Part shown: positions 24,851-33,009 of the stretch, piece by piece | Layout of the letters: every line of letters starts with the position of its first letter | Position numbering within the stretch: position 1 is the stretch's first letter | DNA from: Fictibacillus enclensis | GTDB lineage: Bacteria > Bacillota > Bacilli > Bacillales > Fictibacillaceae | Direction: 5' to 3' | NCBI RefSeq assembly: GCF_001457035.1 | Contig: NZ_KQ758618.1 | Location: 248,001 to 312,000, forward strand | Length of the DNA stretch: 64,000 nt | Notes under the pieces: generated by a model | The model's database searches: none | Told to the model about the DNA's origin: nothing | The model's input: only the letters and a program-made list of their open reading frames with translations | Made by a program: the position numbers and the translations under genes

Positions 24851-25603
24851 ATGGTTATATCCGATCGTTTTTGGGAAGCGCCGCTTGAGGATCTGAAAAA
24901 GGGTTATCTCGAAGAAAAGGAACAGTTTGTTTGCCTGCTCTGCGGAAATGAGGTAGAGAAGGGCATTATTTATCCACAGGACAATATTCTGTATGAAGCA
25001 GAAAAATTCATGAATCTTCATATTCAAAACGAACACGGATCGGTTTTTGATTATCTTATCGGTCTTAATAAAAAGCTGACCGGACTTACGGATCACCAAA
25101 ACCGGCTGCTGCGTCTTTTTTATGAAGGAAAAAGTGACACCGAAATCAAGAAGGAGATGGAAGTCGGAAGTACTTCGACCATCCGGAACCACCGGTTTGT
25201 TTTAAAGGAAAAAGAACGACAGGCGAAAATGCTGCTGACACTGATGGAACTGATGAAAGAAAAGGATGAGCATGCGCCGTCATTGATCGCGCCTCACCAA
25301 ACAGCTACCATGGTGGATGACCGGTACAATGTGACAAAAGAAGAGCAGGAGAAGATGCTTAAAAAGTATTTTATTGAGGGAAGCAAGTCATTAAAAACAT
25401 TTCCGGCAAAAGAGAAGCAAAAGCTTGTGGTATTGCGTGAAATTTCTACCTTGTTTCATCCAAAAGAGACCTACTCTGAAAAGGATGTGAATGAGGTATT
25501 GAAAAGTGTTTATCACGATTTTGTCACGTTGCGAAGATATATGATCGAGTATGGGTTTCTGGATCGAAAACCGGATGGAAGTTCCTATTGGCTGAAAAAA
25601 TAA
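24851..25603 (+). CDS. DUF2087 domain transcriptional regulator
   Basis: A 250-residue protein in three parts. Residues about 26-60 have CLLCGNEVEKG followed by LHIQNEH, which may bind zinc. Residues about 77-115 resemble a LuxR/sigma-70 region 4-type helix-turn-helix (GLTDHQNRLLRLFYEGKSDTEIKKEM). Residues about 160-250 are a DUF2087 domain with FPAKEKQKLVVLREISTLF and YHDFVTLRRYMIEYGFLDR. Members are annotated as regulators in bacilli. RBS AGGAG is 11 bases from ATG 24851. First gene of an operon with a GIY-YIG protein and a MATE exporter. Confidence 0.8.
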   Translation: MVISDRFWEAPLEDLKKGYLEEKEQFVCLLCGNEVEKGIIYPQDNILYEAEKFMNLHIQNEHGSVFDYLIGLNKKLTGLTDHQNRLLRLFYEGKSDTEIKKEMEVGSTSTIRNHRFVLKEKERQAKMLLTLMELMKEKDEHAPSLIAPHQTATMVDDRYNVTKEEQEKMLKKYFIEGSKSLKTFPAKEKQKLVVLREISTLFHPKETYSEKDVNEVLKSVYHDFVTLRRYMIEYGFLDRKPDGSSYWLKK

Positions 25604-25622
25604 GAGAAGGAAGGAAACAGTT

Positions 25623-25979
25623 TTGAACAGAAAGAAAGAATTAAAGCAGCAATATCTTGAAACAAAAATTGAAGCGGGTGTTTACGCCATAAAAAATACC
25701 GTGAATCATAAAGTGTTTGTGGGAAGCACCCGGAATTTAAAAACATTAAACGGTCGAAAGTTTGAGCTGGAGCAAGGTTCCAGTACGAACAGAGAGCTTC
25801 AGGCTGACTGGAATTTCTACGGAAAAGATGCATTCCAATTCGAGGTGCTGGAAACGCTGGAGAAAAAAGAAACAGGTTACTTTAATGAAAAACGGGAACT
25901 TGAAGTACTGGAGGACAAATGGCTACAAGAGCTGAAGCCATTTGGAAGCCGTGGCTATAATAAGGAAAAACCGCGATGA
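25623..25979 (+). CDS. GIY-YIG domain protein
   Basis: A 118-residue single-domain GIY-YIG protein. The signature is altered to GVYAIKNTVNHKVFVGSTRN (residues about 19-38), the helix-borne Arg is in LNGRKFELEQG and the metal-binding Glu region is LEDKWLQEL; ELQADWNFYGKDAFQFEVLE is typical of the stand-alone Bacillus group. The nuclease residues seem present but no DNA-binding domain is attached. The TTG start at 25623 follows AAGGAAGG. It overlaps the MATE gene by four bases (ATGA 25976-25979) and lies 19 bases after the DUF2087 gene. Confidence 0.8.
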   Translation: MNRKKELKQQYLETKIEAGVYAIKNTVNHKVFVGSTRNLKTLNGRKFELEQGSSTNRELQADWNFYGKDAFQFEVLETLEKKETGYFNEKRELEVLEDKWLQELKPFGSRGYNKEKPR

Positions 25980-27361
25980 ATGGAAATGAAGCGTTACAGG
26001 AACAGCCTTCACAGATGACGGTGATGAAGCCGATGATGCTTTTCCTCGTACCGCTGCTGTTCAGCAATGTGATGCAATCCGCTGGACAGCTGGTGGGCAT
26101 GGTCATTATCGGGAGATGGCTTGGGGTCGACAGCGTGGCTGCGATCTCTGCCTTTTTTCCGTTGTTCTTTTTGCTCATATCGTTTGTGATCGGCATCGGT
26201 TCAGGAAGCTCCATCCTGATCGGGCAGGCGTTTGGGGCAAACAATGAGGAAAAGCTGAAGGCGATCGTTGGCACCACGTTAACCTTTACCTTTTTGCTCG
26301 GGGTGGTGCTTGCTATACTGGGCGGCATTTTCACGTATGAAGTGTTGCGAATCATTGGTACACCTGACAACATTATTCAGGTGAGCGCCCATTATGCGCG
26401 CATTCTTTTCTGGTCGCTCCCGGTTTTGTTTCTTTATTCGGTGTACACAACCTTCATGAGGGGAACCGGGGATTCCAAGACTCCGTTTTACTTTCTGGTT
26501 GTGAGTACGGTACTGAATATTGCTTTAATGCCGGTGTTTGTGTTTGGCTGGATGGGTTTCCCTGAGACGGGTGTTTACGGTGCGGCTTATTCATCGTTAG
26601 TCTCTACCGTTGTTGCCTTTATCGCGATGATTTTTTATTTGCGAAAAACCAGTCATCCGCTACAGTTTGATTCCTCAATTGCCAGCAAACTGAAAATCAA
26701 CAAGGAACTGCTGAAGCTGTTGCTAAAGCTGGGCATTCCATCCAGTATCAGCATGATCCTGCTGTCCATATCGGAGATTGCAGTCATTTCGTTCGTTAAC
26801 CTATATGGATCGGATGCTACGGCCGCCTACGGGGTCGTTAACCAGGTGGCAAGCTATGTGCAGATGCCGGCCATCTCATTGAGTATCGCGGTATCAATTT
26901 TTGCGGCTCAATCGATTGGAGCCAACCAGATGGAACGGCTGAAACTGGTCATTCGGTCAGGACTGTTGCTTAACTACTTGCTTGGAGGAACAATCATTAT
27001 CCTGATCTACCTTTTCTCCCGGCCGATTTTGAGTTTGTTCCTGACCAACGGGGAGACGGTGGATATCGCTCACAGTCTTTTGGTGATCACGTTGTGGAGC
27101 TATGTGATTATGGGCCACTCCGCGATATTAAATGCCACAATGAGAGCGAGCGGTACTGTCCTGTGGCCAACGATATTGAGTATCCTGCCCATTTGGCTGG
27201 TTGAGGTTCCGCTTGCTTATTACCTCTCCCAATATACCAGTCTTGAAATCAGAGGAATCTGGGTCGGGTATCCCGCCGCCTTTATTGTTACGCTTGCCCT
27301 GCAGTATGCGTATTACCGGTTGTCATGGAAGAATAAACAGATTGTCCGTTTGATTGATTAG
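25976..27361 (+). CDS. MATE-family multidrug efflux transporter
   Basis: A 461-residue MATE (NorM/DinF superfamily) exporter with about 12 hydrophobic helices, using a Na+ or H+ gradient. GSSILIGQAFGANNEEKLKAIV and YTTFMRGTGDSKTPFYFLVVSTVLNIALMPVFVFG are characteristic; the second half repeats the fold (SIGANQMERLKLVIRSG). Translationally coupled to the GIY-YIG gene and presumably controlled by the DUF2087 regulator. Substrate unknown. Confidence 0.9.
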   Translation: MNGNEALQEQPSQMTVMKPMMLFLVPLLFSNVMQSAGQLVGMVIIGRWLGVDSVAAISAFFPLFFLLISFVIGIGSGSSILIGQAFGANNEEKLKAIVGTTLTFTFLLGVVLAILGGIFTYEVLRIIGTPDNIIQVSAHYARILFWSLPVLFLYSVYTTFMRGTGDSKTPFYFLVVSTVLNIALMPVFVFGWMGFPETGVYGAAYSSLVSTVVAFIAMIFYLRKTSHPLQFDSSIASKLKINKELLKLLLKLGIPSSISMILLSISEIAVISFVNLYGSDATAAYGVVNQVASYVQMPAISLSIAVSIFAAQSIGANQMERLKLVIRSGLLLNYLLGGTIIILIYLFSRPILSLFLTNGETVDIAHSLLVITLWSYVIMGHSAILNATMRASGTVLWPTILSILPIWLVEVPLAYYLSQYTSLEIRGIWVGYPAAFIVTLALQYAYYRLSWKNKQIVRLID

Positions 27362-27363
27362 TA

Positions 27364-27398
27364 AAAAAACCGCTTTGGGTTGAAACCAAAGCATTTTT
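27364..27398 (+). terminator. MATE gene terminator
   Basis: gctttgggtt/aaccaaagc-type hairpin with Ts after it. Confidence 0.7.
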
Positions 27399-27441
27399 CA
27401 TTCGTAGTAGGTAAGGGAGTGCAAGCGTTCAGGAGGTTTTT

Positions 27442-28050
27442 ATGCAAAACTGGATTACTGATGTGATCGAACAATTCGGGTATATCGGCGTGTTCTTTAT
27501 GATTGCCCTTGAAAATATTTTTCCGCCGATTCCCTCCGAAGTTATTCTTACATTCGGGGGAATGATGACGTCCTTTTCCAAGCTTACGGTGTGGGGTGTG
27601 ATTCTGGCTTCCACGGCGGGTTCTGTATTTGGAGCAGCAGTGCTATTTAAAATCGGTACCTATCTCGATGTTCCGCGACTCGAACGAATCGTTGACCGAT
27701 GGGGACATATACTAAGGTTGAAAAAGGAAGACATTCATAAAGCGGACAGCTGGTTTGACCGTTTTGGCTATTGGGCGGTGTTCCTTTGCCGGCTCGTTCC
27801 CTTAATCAGAAGTTTGATTTCTATTCCGGCGGGGATGTCAGGCATGAGGTTCAGCCTTTTTCTGTTGTTCACAACGCTCGGCACATTGATTTGGAATACG
27901 ATTCTGGTCTATGTCGGCGCCGCGTTTGGCCGAAACTGGGAGCAGGTGGTTTATTTTATGGACATCTATTCCAACTTGATGTATGCCTTGCTTGCTGCTG
28001 GACTGTTGCTCTTCTTGTTTTTATATGTAAAGAAGAGAAGAGGAAGATAA
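27442..28050 (+). CDS. DedA-family membrane protein (YngC-like)
   Basis: A 202-residue DedA/SNARE-associated protein. Landmarks are ENIFPPIPSEVILTFGG near residues 26-42 with the functional Glu and Arg/Pro pattern, and FLCRLVPLIRSLISIPAGMSGM near 113-134, followed by C-terminal helices and a basic tail. DedA proteins include flippases for undecaprenyl phosphate and phosphatidylethanolamine; this member's substrate is not known. RBS CAGGAGG precedes ATG 27442. Confidence 0.88.
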   Translation: MQNWITDVIEQFGYIGVFFMIALENIFPPIPSEVILTFGGMMTSFSKLTVWGVILASTAGSVFGAAVLFKIGTYLDVPRLERIVDRWGHILRLKKEDIHKADSWFDRFGYWAVFLCRLVPLIRSLISIPAGMSGMRFSLFLLFTTLGTLIWNTILVYVGAAFGRNWEQVVYFMDIYSNLMYALLAAGLLLFLFLYVKKRRGR

Positions 28051-28057
28051 GAAAAAA

Positions 28058-28082
28058 CAGGAGAAGATTCATGCTTCTCCTG
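28058..28082. terminator. Bidirectional terminator
   Basis: CAGGAGAAG/CTTCTCCTG 9-bp stem with poly-A on its left, so the T-run serves the minus-strand transporter remnant. Confidence 0.75.
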
Positions 28083-28094
28083 ATTCTTGTGCCA

Positions 28095-28410
28095 TCATTT
28101 TCCTATAGGTGTTCCACCATCCTGGGTAAGAACCGTTTTTGAAGGGGTAAGAGGAAAAACACCGGACGCAGTCAGTACACCCAAAATAACAAATCCTACT
28201 CCAAACAGCTGTGGGTAAGTAACCGCTGCTCCTGAAGGACGTTTTACCAGATCCTATTTTTTGTATGCCTAGATTCCACCATAAATAACCGAACACGGAC
28301 GTACAAAAACCATAAAGAGAATGGCAGGCGAAAAAAAACTTACAGCATATTTCCCAAGATTGAATGTGGCTCCGGTAAATACTGCAAAAGCCGAATAAGA
28401 ATATAGACTC
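28095..28410 (-). pseudogene. DMT/EamA-family transporter remnant
   Basis: Three separate pieces of an EamA-type drug/metabolite transporter are readable on the minus strand. They are an N-terminal FAVFTGATFNLGKYAVSFFSP, a central GYLWWNLGIQKIGSGKTS, and a C-terminal VTYPQLFGVGFVILGVLTASG running to TGA at 28095-28097. The pieces are joined by deletions and a frame change, leaving about 315 bases of a gene normally near 900. The upstream MerR gene is also broken. Confidence 0.7.
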
Positions 28411-28419
28411 TCTGATTTT

Positions 28420-28818
28420 TCATCTCCTCGCATCCTCTTCCAATAATGTGTTTTGCAGTTTTTCCTTGGTGATCATCATGATGCCTTCCAGTTCCCGCTT
28501 TTTCTCTTCCATGTTTCTCAGATGCTTTTCCAGGATGTTTACTCTTTCCGTCAGAACAGGGACGGCCTTGTAATCCGGGTCTTCCGCAAGACTGTCCCAG
28601 ATGTACCCATCCTGCACGAATTCTTTCATTTCTTCCAAGGGCATCCCGGTATCCTTCAGGGTTTTTAAAAACATGATGAATGCCATAACTGTTTTCGAAT
28701 ATAAGCGCTTATGGCCATTCTGCCTTTCGGGTTTTGGAAGTCATCCCAGCTTTTCATAGTAACACAGTGTATGGGCACTGATGCCCGTATTTATTGCCGC
28801 TTCACCGATCGTATACAT
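28420..28818 (-). pseudogene. MerR-family regulator with in-frame stop
   Basis: From ATG 28818, after an AAGGGG site, the frame reads MYTIGEAAINTGISAHTLCYYEKLG, then TGA at 28741-28743 (codon 26). It continues in the same frame with LPKPERQNGHKRLYS and a coiled-coil segment to the natural stop at 28420. The expected residue at the stop is Leu or similar (YYEKLGLL). The single nonsense change kills DNA binding; restart at ATG 28686 would give only the coiled coil. Confidence 0.8.
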
Positions 28819-29026
28819 AATAAATCATCCCCTTCTTTTTTAATCAAGATTACAACTTAGAGTCAGCTTTAAGTCAATGGTAATTTGGAAAAATAAGCAA
28901 ACCATCTATGGGATTTTTATTTTCAGGTACATATATATTTTTGCTCCTTTCACCGTAAGATAGCACATAAGGTTTGTTACAATAAGAAAGAAAAACAAAT
29001 CACAGACAAAGAAGGGGTCTGGCAAA

Positions 29027-29371
29027 ATGAGTAAATTAGTAAAGATGAAAACGGTGCTTGTTACGGGATATGCGAAAGCGCCACAGGGAAGTTCCATGTT
29101 TGAACTATACAAAACTTCCGGCATTGTTATGGAAATTGACACAGAGACCAATTTGATTGTGAATGCTGAATTTACCTTTGTTACAGAACTGGCAAGGGAC
29201 TTCTTGAGAAGAGTGATCGTGGGTTATGATCTTTCTCAGGGACTTGACGGTTTGGTTCAGAGAATAGAAGATTATTATTATACGCCATCCACCAATTCAG
29301 TCATTATGGCGGTAAAAGCGGCGTACAAAAGATATATGGAAAAGATGAGACAGTCGCAAACAACTCATTGA
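29027..29371 (+). CDS. DUF3870 domain protein
   Basis: A 114-residue protein matching the DUF3870 family as I remember it: VLVTGYAKAPQGSSMFELYKTSGIVMEIDTETNLIVNAEFTFVT followed by a basic C-terminus with KAAYKRYMEKM. The function is unknown; relatives are found near amino-acid and metal catabolic genes in Firmicutes. RBS AAGGGG precedes ATG 29027. It appears monocistronic. The 200 bases before it show only the dead MerR promoter region. Confidence 0.7.
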   Translation: MSKLVKMKTVLVTGYAKAPQGSSMFELYKTSGIVMEIDTETNLIVNAEFTFVTELARDFLRRVIVGYDLSQGLDGLVQRIEDYYYTPSTNSVIMAVKAAYKRYMEKMRQSQTTH

Positions 29372-29439
29372 AACCGTTTGCAGATCTTGCTAAAATAAAC
29401 AATAATTAAAGAGTATACGATTGGAAAGTGTCTTCTTAA

Positions 29440-29547
29440 TGGTGAAACACACCCATTTCACAGTAATTAGGAAAGTCCCGCTATCCATAGCAGTAGGGAA
29501 TCGCGTCAGACTCCTTATGCCTATGGTTTAGTGCGGGCTTTTTTTGG
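29440..29547 (+). ncRNA. Structured leader ending in a terminator, before the Nramp-like gene
   Basis: A small hairpin GTGAAA/TTTCAC (29442-29461) precedes a long interrupted hairpin. In it CCCGC 29477-29481 pairs with GCGGG 29533-29537, CCATAG 29485-29490 with CTATGG 29521-29526, and TAGGGA 29494-29499 with TCCTTA 29512-29517. The hairpin ends in seven Ts at 29539-29545. It lies 140 bases before the next gene, a good layout for an attenuator or riboswitch, but it matches no class I know. It could also be a long terminator for DUF3870. Confidence 0.55.
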
Positions 29548-29687
29548 TGCTCTTTGGAAAGGAGATGGATATTTAAATATTAAGTATTCAAAATTTTCTA
29601 TACTAGTGACATAATAGATTTGAAGGAAAAGTTTTATCGTGACGAGTTTAGAAAACGCTTTACTAAATTATGAAAAGGGGACTGGAG

Positions 29688-30992
29688 ATGAAAAGTGAAG
29701 CAAGTGCAGGCACGGAACTCAACCATACGTCTATGAAAAACGCGGGAGCTCCGCCACAGACATGGGGCCAAAAATTGAAAATGATCGGTCCGGGCTTTGT
29801 TGTGGCGGCTACCGGTGTGGGAACAGCTGATATGATCACAGCTATCGTTATCGGAACATCGTTCGGGATGACCTTTGTTTGGGCGGTTATTGTAGGGGCT
29901 ATTTTAAAATACTTTTTGAATGAAGGAGTAGGCCGCTGGTATTTGGCCACCGGACAAACGATCTTGCAAGGGTGGCATTCACTGGGAAGATGGGCAACAG
30001 GTTATTTCGGTGTTTATACTGTCATCTGGGGATACATATACGGTGCTGCTGCAGCCTTAACGTGCGGTCTTGGCATGCATGCGATGTTTCCCATCATGCC
30101 GGTTTGGGCTTGGGCGGTTGTCCATTCGCTATTGGGCTTTGTCCTCGTTTGGACAGGGCGTTACCTTTTGTTTGAACGGATTATGACCGTGTTGATTGGT
30201 GTGATGTTTATTACGATTATCGGGACTGCCCTTCTCTTTTTACCAAGCTTGGGAGAATTTGCGGGTGGTATTGTTCCTAAAGTTCCAGATGGGTCCTTCG
30301 TGCTTGCGCTCGGTTTGATTGGCGGAGTAGGCGGAACCATCACCATGGCATCCTATGGCTACTGGCTGAAGGAGAAAGGATGGAACGGCAGGGGATGGAT
30401 TTCTATTATGAGACTGGATGCCAAAGCTGCGTATGCCATGACGGGCCTTTTCTGCATGGCAGCACTTATAATTGGTGCTAAATTTTTATATGGTACAGAT
30501 GTTGAACTTCGTGGAGACCAGGGGCTAATCAACCTTGCCCAAATGCTGGGTGAAGAATTTGGAACTCCGATGAGATGGCTGTTCCTGGTTGCCTTTTGGT
30601 CAGCGGCCTTTACCTCACTTCTTGGCGTATGGAACGGTGTGCCTTATCTGTTTGCTGATTTTATTAAAACGATTCGTTTGAAAAAAGGAGAAGTGAAAGC
30701 GATAAAGCCGGTCTCAGAAAAGGAGCCGATGTATCGTCTATACCTGGCATGGCTGACGTTTCCTCCAATGCTGATCTTTTTCTTCGGAAAACCGGTGGAA
30801 TTGATTATCCTGTATGGAGCACTTGGCGCGTTGTTCATGCCGTTTTTGGCCATATCTCTTGTGGTTCTTCTGAATTCGAAGCGGGTTGAGGCGGAATATC
30901 GAAACAAGTGGCTCGCCAATGCCGTACTTATTGGATGTATACTGATGTTTGCTTTTCTTGGAATCAATGAGCTGCAAAACATCTTTAAATAA
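29688..30992 (+). CDS. Nramp-related transporter lacking the DPGN motif
   Basis: A 434-residue Nramp-superfamily protein with about 11 helices. In metal-transporting Nramps TM1 carries DPGN and TM6 carries MPH; here the TM1 segment reads GPGFVVAATGVGTADMITAI and TM6 reads GGTITMASYGYWLKEKG. Both canonical metal-binding motifs are therefore replaced. It may transport another ion, such as Mg2+ in NRMT relatives, or something else. ATG 29688 sits eight bases after AAGGGG; ATG 29670 is a weaker choice. A structured leader lies upstream. Confidence 0.8.
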   Translation: MKSEASAGTELNHTSMKNAGAPPQTWGQKLKMIGPGFVVAATGVGTADMITAIVIGTSFGMTFVWAVIVGAILKYFLNEGVGRWYLATGQTILQGWHSLGRWATGYFGVYTVIWGYIYGAAAALTCGLGMHAMFPIMPVWAWAVVHSLLGFVLVWTGRYLLFERIMTVLIGVMFITIIGTALLFLPSLGEFAGGIVPKVPDGSFVLALGLIGGVGGTITMASYGYWLKEKGWNGRGWISIMRLDAKAAYAMTGLFCMAALIIGAKFLYGTDVELRGDQGLINLAQMLGEEFGTPMRWLFLVAFWSAAFTSLLGVWNGVPYLFADFIKTIRLKKGEVKAIKPVSEKEPMYRLYLAWLTFPPMLIFFFGKPVELIILYGALGALFMPFLAISLVVLLNSKRVEAEYRNKWLANAVLIGCILMFAFLGINELQNIFK

Positions 30993-31003
30993 TCCTCAAG
31001 GAA

Positions 31004-31038
31004 GGGCTTGTCCAAAGGGACAGGCTCTTTTTGTATGG
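31004..31038 (+). terminator. Terminator of the Nramp-like gene
   Basis: gggcttgtcc/ggacaggctc stem followed by TTTTTG. Confidence 0.8.
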
Positions 31039-31099
31039 AAAAAAGGATTTTTGGTAAAATAGAGCCAATTAACTATAGAAGAAAGTAAGATTATTATAG

Positions 31100-31131
31100 A
31101 AGGATGTGAGCAGCAGATACGATCTGCTGAA
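31100..31131 (+). promoter_or_regulatory. Shine-Dalgarno and hairpin before the response regulator
   Basis: AAGGATGTGAG is separated from ATG 31132 by a perfect hairpin, CAGCAGAT 31111-31118 / ATCTGCTG 31122-31129. Folding would shorten the distance to a normal spacing. The same bases also form a possible protein operator. Confidence 0.5.
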
Positions 31132-31776
31132 ATGAAAATGACAATAAAAATTGTGATTGCGGATGATAATTCCTTTATACGGGAGGGCATGAAAATCATC
31201 TTGAGCACATATGGAGATTTTGAGGTGCTCGCAACGCTTAATGACGGACAGGAGGCCGTGGACTATTGTAAATGGAACAAAGTGGATATCGCTTTGCTTG
31301 ATGTACGGATGCCGAACATGAACGGAGTGGAGGCAACAAAGCTGATTGCGGAACAGACAGTCACAAAGCCGGTAATCCTTACTACCTTTGATGATGATGA
31401 ATACATATTTGATGCCATTAAAAACGGGGCAAAAGGGTATCTGTTAAAAAATACAGAGCCCGAGCGGATCAGAGAGGCTATAAAAAGTGTTTATCATGGC
31501 AATACCGTGATGCAGGATGTAGTGCTGGATAAATTAAAATCAAATATGGACGGAAGCAAAAAAGATGAGCACAAGATTGACGCCAGCTTGTTTACCGAGC
31601 GTGAAATGGGCATCATGGCACTGATCGCCAAAGGATACTCCAATAAATCCATTGCCAAGCAGCTCTTCATATCGGAAGGTACGGTTGCCAACCATATCAC
31701 GTCTATTCTGGGCAAAACCGGACTGGAGCATCGGACACAGATTGCCATCTATTATTTAACCGGGTCTGTTGGGTAG
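31132..31776 (+). CDS. NarL-family response regulator (LnrK-like)
   Basis: A 214-residue response regulator. Receiver domain with acidic pair in IVIADDN, phospho-acceptor Asp in IALLDVRMPNMNG near residue 56, and Lys in AKGYLLKNTEPE; a C-terminal LuxR-type helix-turn-helix (FTEREMGIMALIAKGYSNKSIAKQLFISEGTVANHI). It is followed 11 bases later by its histidine kinase and then by an ABC exporter, as in B. subtilis LnrJK-LnrLMN (linearmycin sensing), although there the kinase comes first. Probably activates the ABC genes. Confidence 0.9.
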   Translation: MKMTIKIVIADDNSFIREGMKIILSTYGDFEVLATLNDGQEAVDYCKWNKVDIALLDVRMPNMNGVEATKLIAEQTVTKPVILTTFDDDEYIFDAIKNGAKGYLLKNTEPERIREAIKSVYHGNTVMQDVVLDKLKSNMDGSKKDEHKIDASLFTEREMGIMALIAKGYSNKSIAKQLFISEGTVANHITSILGKTGLEHRTQIAIYYLTGSVG

Positions 31777-31787
31777 AGGCGAAATAA

Positions 31788-32888
31788 ATGGAACTATGGA
31801 TCATTTACACCAAGCTGGTCGTTGTGCTTTTTCTTGCGGTCAGCTATGCCCACGCCAATGTGGATAACCTGCCGAACATCGTTTTTTGCCTTCTTTTGTA
31901 TATCAGCATGAATAGTATCTTGTATGTATTCAGCAAGGAAAGAATCAGACAAGGGATTCTGCTGGGGTCGGTCATCCTCATCTGTCTGTCCTTTTACGAT
32001 GTGAACCCGCTGTTGATTCTGCTGCTGCCCATCAATTTTTATGAGTTGGCATCTCCTTTTATTAAAGTGAAGTGGGCCCTTTTGGCACTGGGATTAATTC
32101 CGGTTTTTTACTTGCCGGAAGCAGAATATCTTTATGGCCTGGTGTCCGCTTTTAGCTTCGTGTTGTTTACGATGGCTACCCGCTATTCGGAAAAAATGAT
32201 GATGTATGAAGATAAGCTCGATAAAATGAGGCATGATATACAGCGTCTTACGGCCAGTCTCAATGAGAATCAGGAATACATTAAACAGTCGGAATACACC
32301 AACCGCCTAGAGGAAAGAAACCGGATCTCCCAGCAAATTCATGACAGCATCGGACACTCCATGACCGGAGCACTCATTCAGATGGAAGCGGCGAAAAGTC
32401 TGCTCAGCCTGGATACGGAAAAAGCAAAGGAGCTTATGCAAAACGCCATTGCCATTTCCAAACAAGGCATTGAAGATATTCGGATCACCTTAAAGAACAT
32501 GAAACCTCCAACAGAACAGATGGGAGTACAACGGTTGAAGCTGATTCTCGAAGAGTTTTCCGTCAAACACCGGATCAAGGTTCCTTTTGTCTATAAAGGG
32601 AACATGGATATGATCACACCAATTCAGTGGAAGATTATCACAGAAAATGTTACGGAAGCATTGACGAACGCCTTAAAATACAGCAGAGCAACGGAGATTT
32701 CCATTGAAATTCATGTACTCAACCGGATGGTCAAAGCAGAGGTTAAAGATAATGGAAAAGGTGCCCAAAGGGTTGTAAAAGGCCTTGGCATCATGGGGAT
32801 GGAAGAGAGGACCGCATCAGTGAACGGAACCGTCATTGTTGATGGGACGAACGGATTTTCCGTTACGACCCTTCTTCCCATGGGCTAA
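31788..32888 (+). CDS. Sensor histidine kinase, HisKA_3 type (LnrJ-like)
   Basis: A 366-residue NarX/DesK-type kinase. About five N-terminal hydrophobic helices (residues 1-130) with little extracellular loop suggest intramembrane sensing. A coiled coil follows, then the H-box EERNRISQQIHDSIGHSMTG near residues 173-192 with phospho-His in QIHDSIGH, and the ATPase domain with N-box VTEALTNALKYS and G-boxes DNGKGA and GLGIMGMEER. RBS GAGGCG precedes ATG 31788. Coupled with the preceding regulator. Confidence 0.9.
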   Translation: MELWIIYTKLVVVLFLAVSYAHANVDNLPNIVFCLLLYISMNSILYVFSKERIRQGILLGSVILICLSFYDVNPLLILLLPINFYELASPFIKVKWALLALGLIPVFYLPEAEYLYGLVSAFSFVLFTMATRYSEKMMMYEDKLDKMRHDIQRLTASLNENQEYIKQSEYTNRLEERNRISQQIHDSIGHSMTGALIQMEAAKSLLSLDTEKAKELMQNAIAISKQGIEDIRITLKNMKPPTEQMGVQRLKLILEEFSVKHRIKVPFVYKGNMDMITPIQWKIITENVTEALTNALKYSRATEISIEIHVLNRMVKAEVKDNGKGAQRVVKGLGIMGMEERTASVNGTVIVDGTNGFSVTTLLPMG

Positions 32889-32911
32889 AGGAAGGTACTC
32901 ATGGAAAGAAC

Positions 32912-32967
32912 ATGAGAATTCTCATATGAAAAGAGTGAACTAATGCACTGCGTTGGTTCGCTCTTTT
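32912..32967 (+). terminator. Palindrome and terminator between kinase and ABC genes
   Basis: ATGAGAATTCTCAT at 32912-32925 is a perfect 14-base palindrome. It is followed by an aagagtgaac/ggttcgctctt hairpin at 32929-32965 with Ts. This splits the two-component genes from the ABC genes, which then need their own promoter, perhaps TATACT/TATAAA around 32972-32988. Confidence 0.55.
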
Positions 32968-33009
32968 TCCGTATACTGACACTATAAAGAATAACTAGAG
33001 GTGAGATGG

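Noticed and set aside
28741-28743. TGA in the MerR gene as a selenocysteine codon
   Set aside because: No SECIS-like hairpin follows, the family has Leu there, and the partner gene is also dead.
29470-29547. Nramp leader as a T-box
   Set aside because: TAGGGAATCGCG superficially resembles the T-box sequence, but there is no AG-bulge or specifier stem, and the order and pairing differ.
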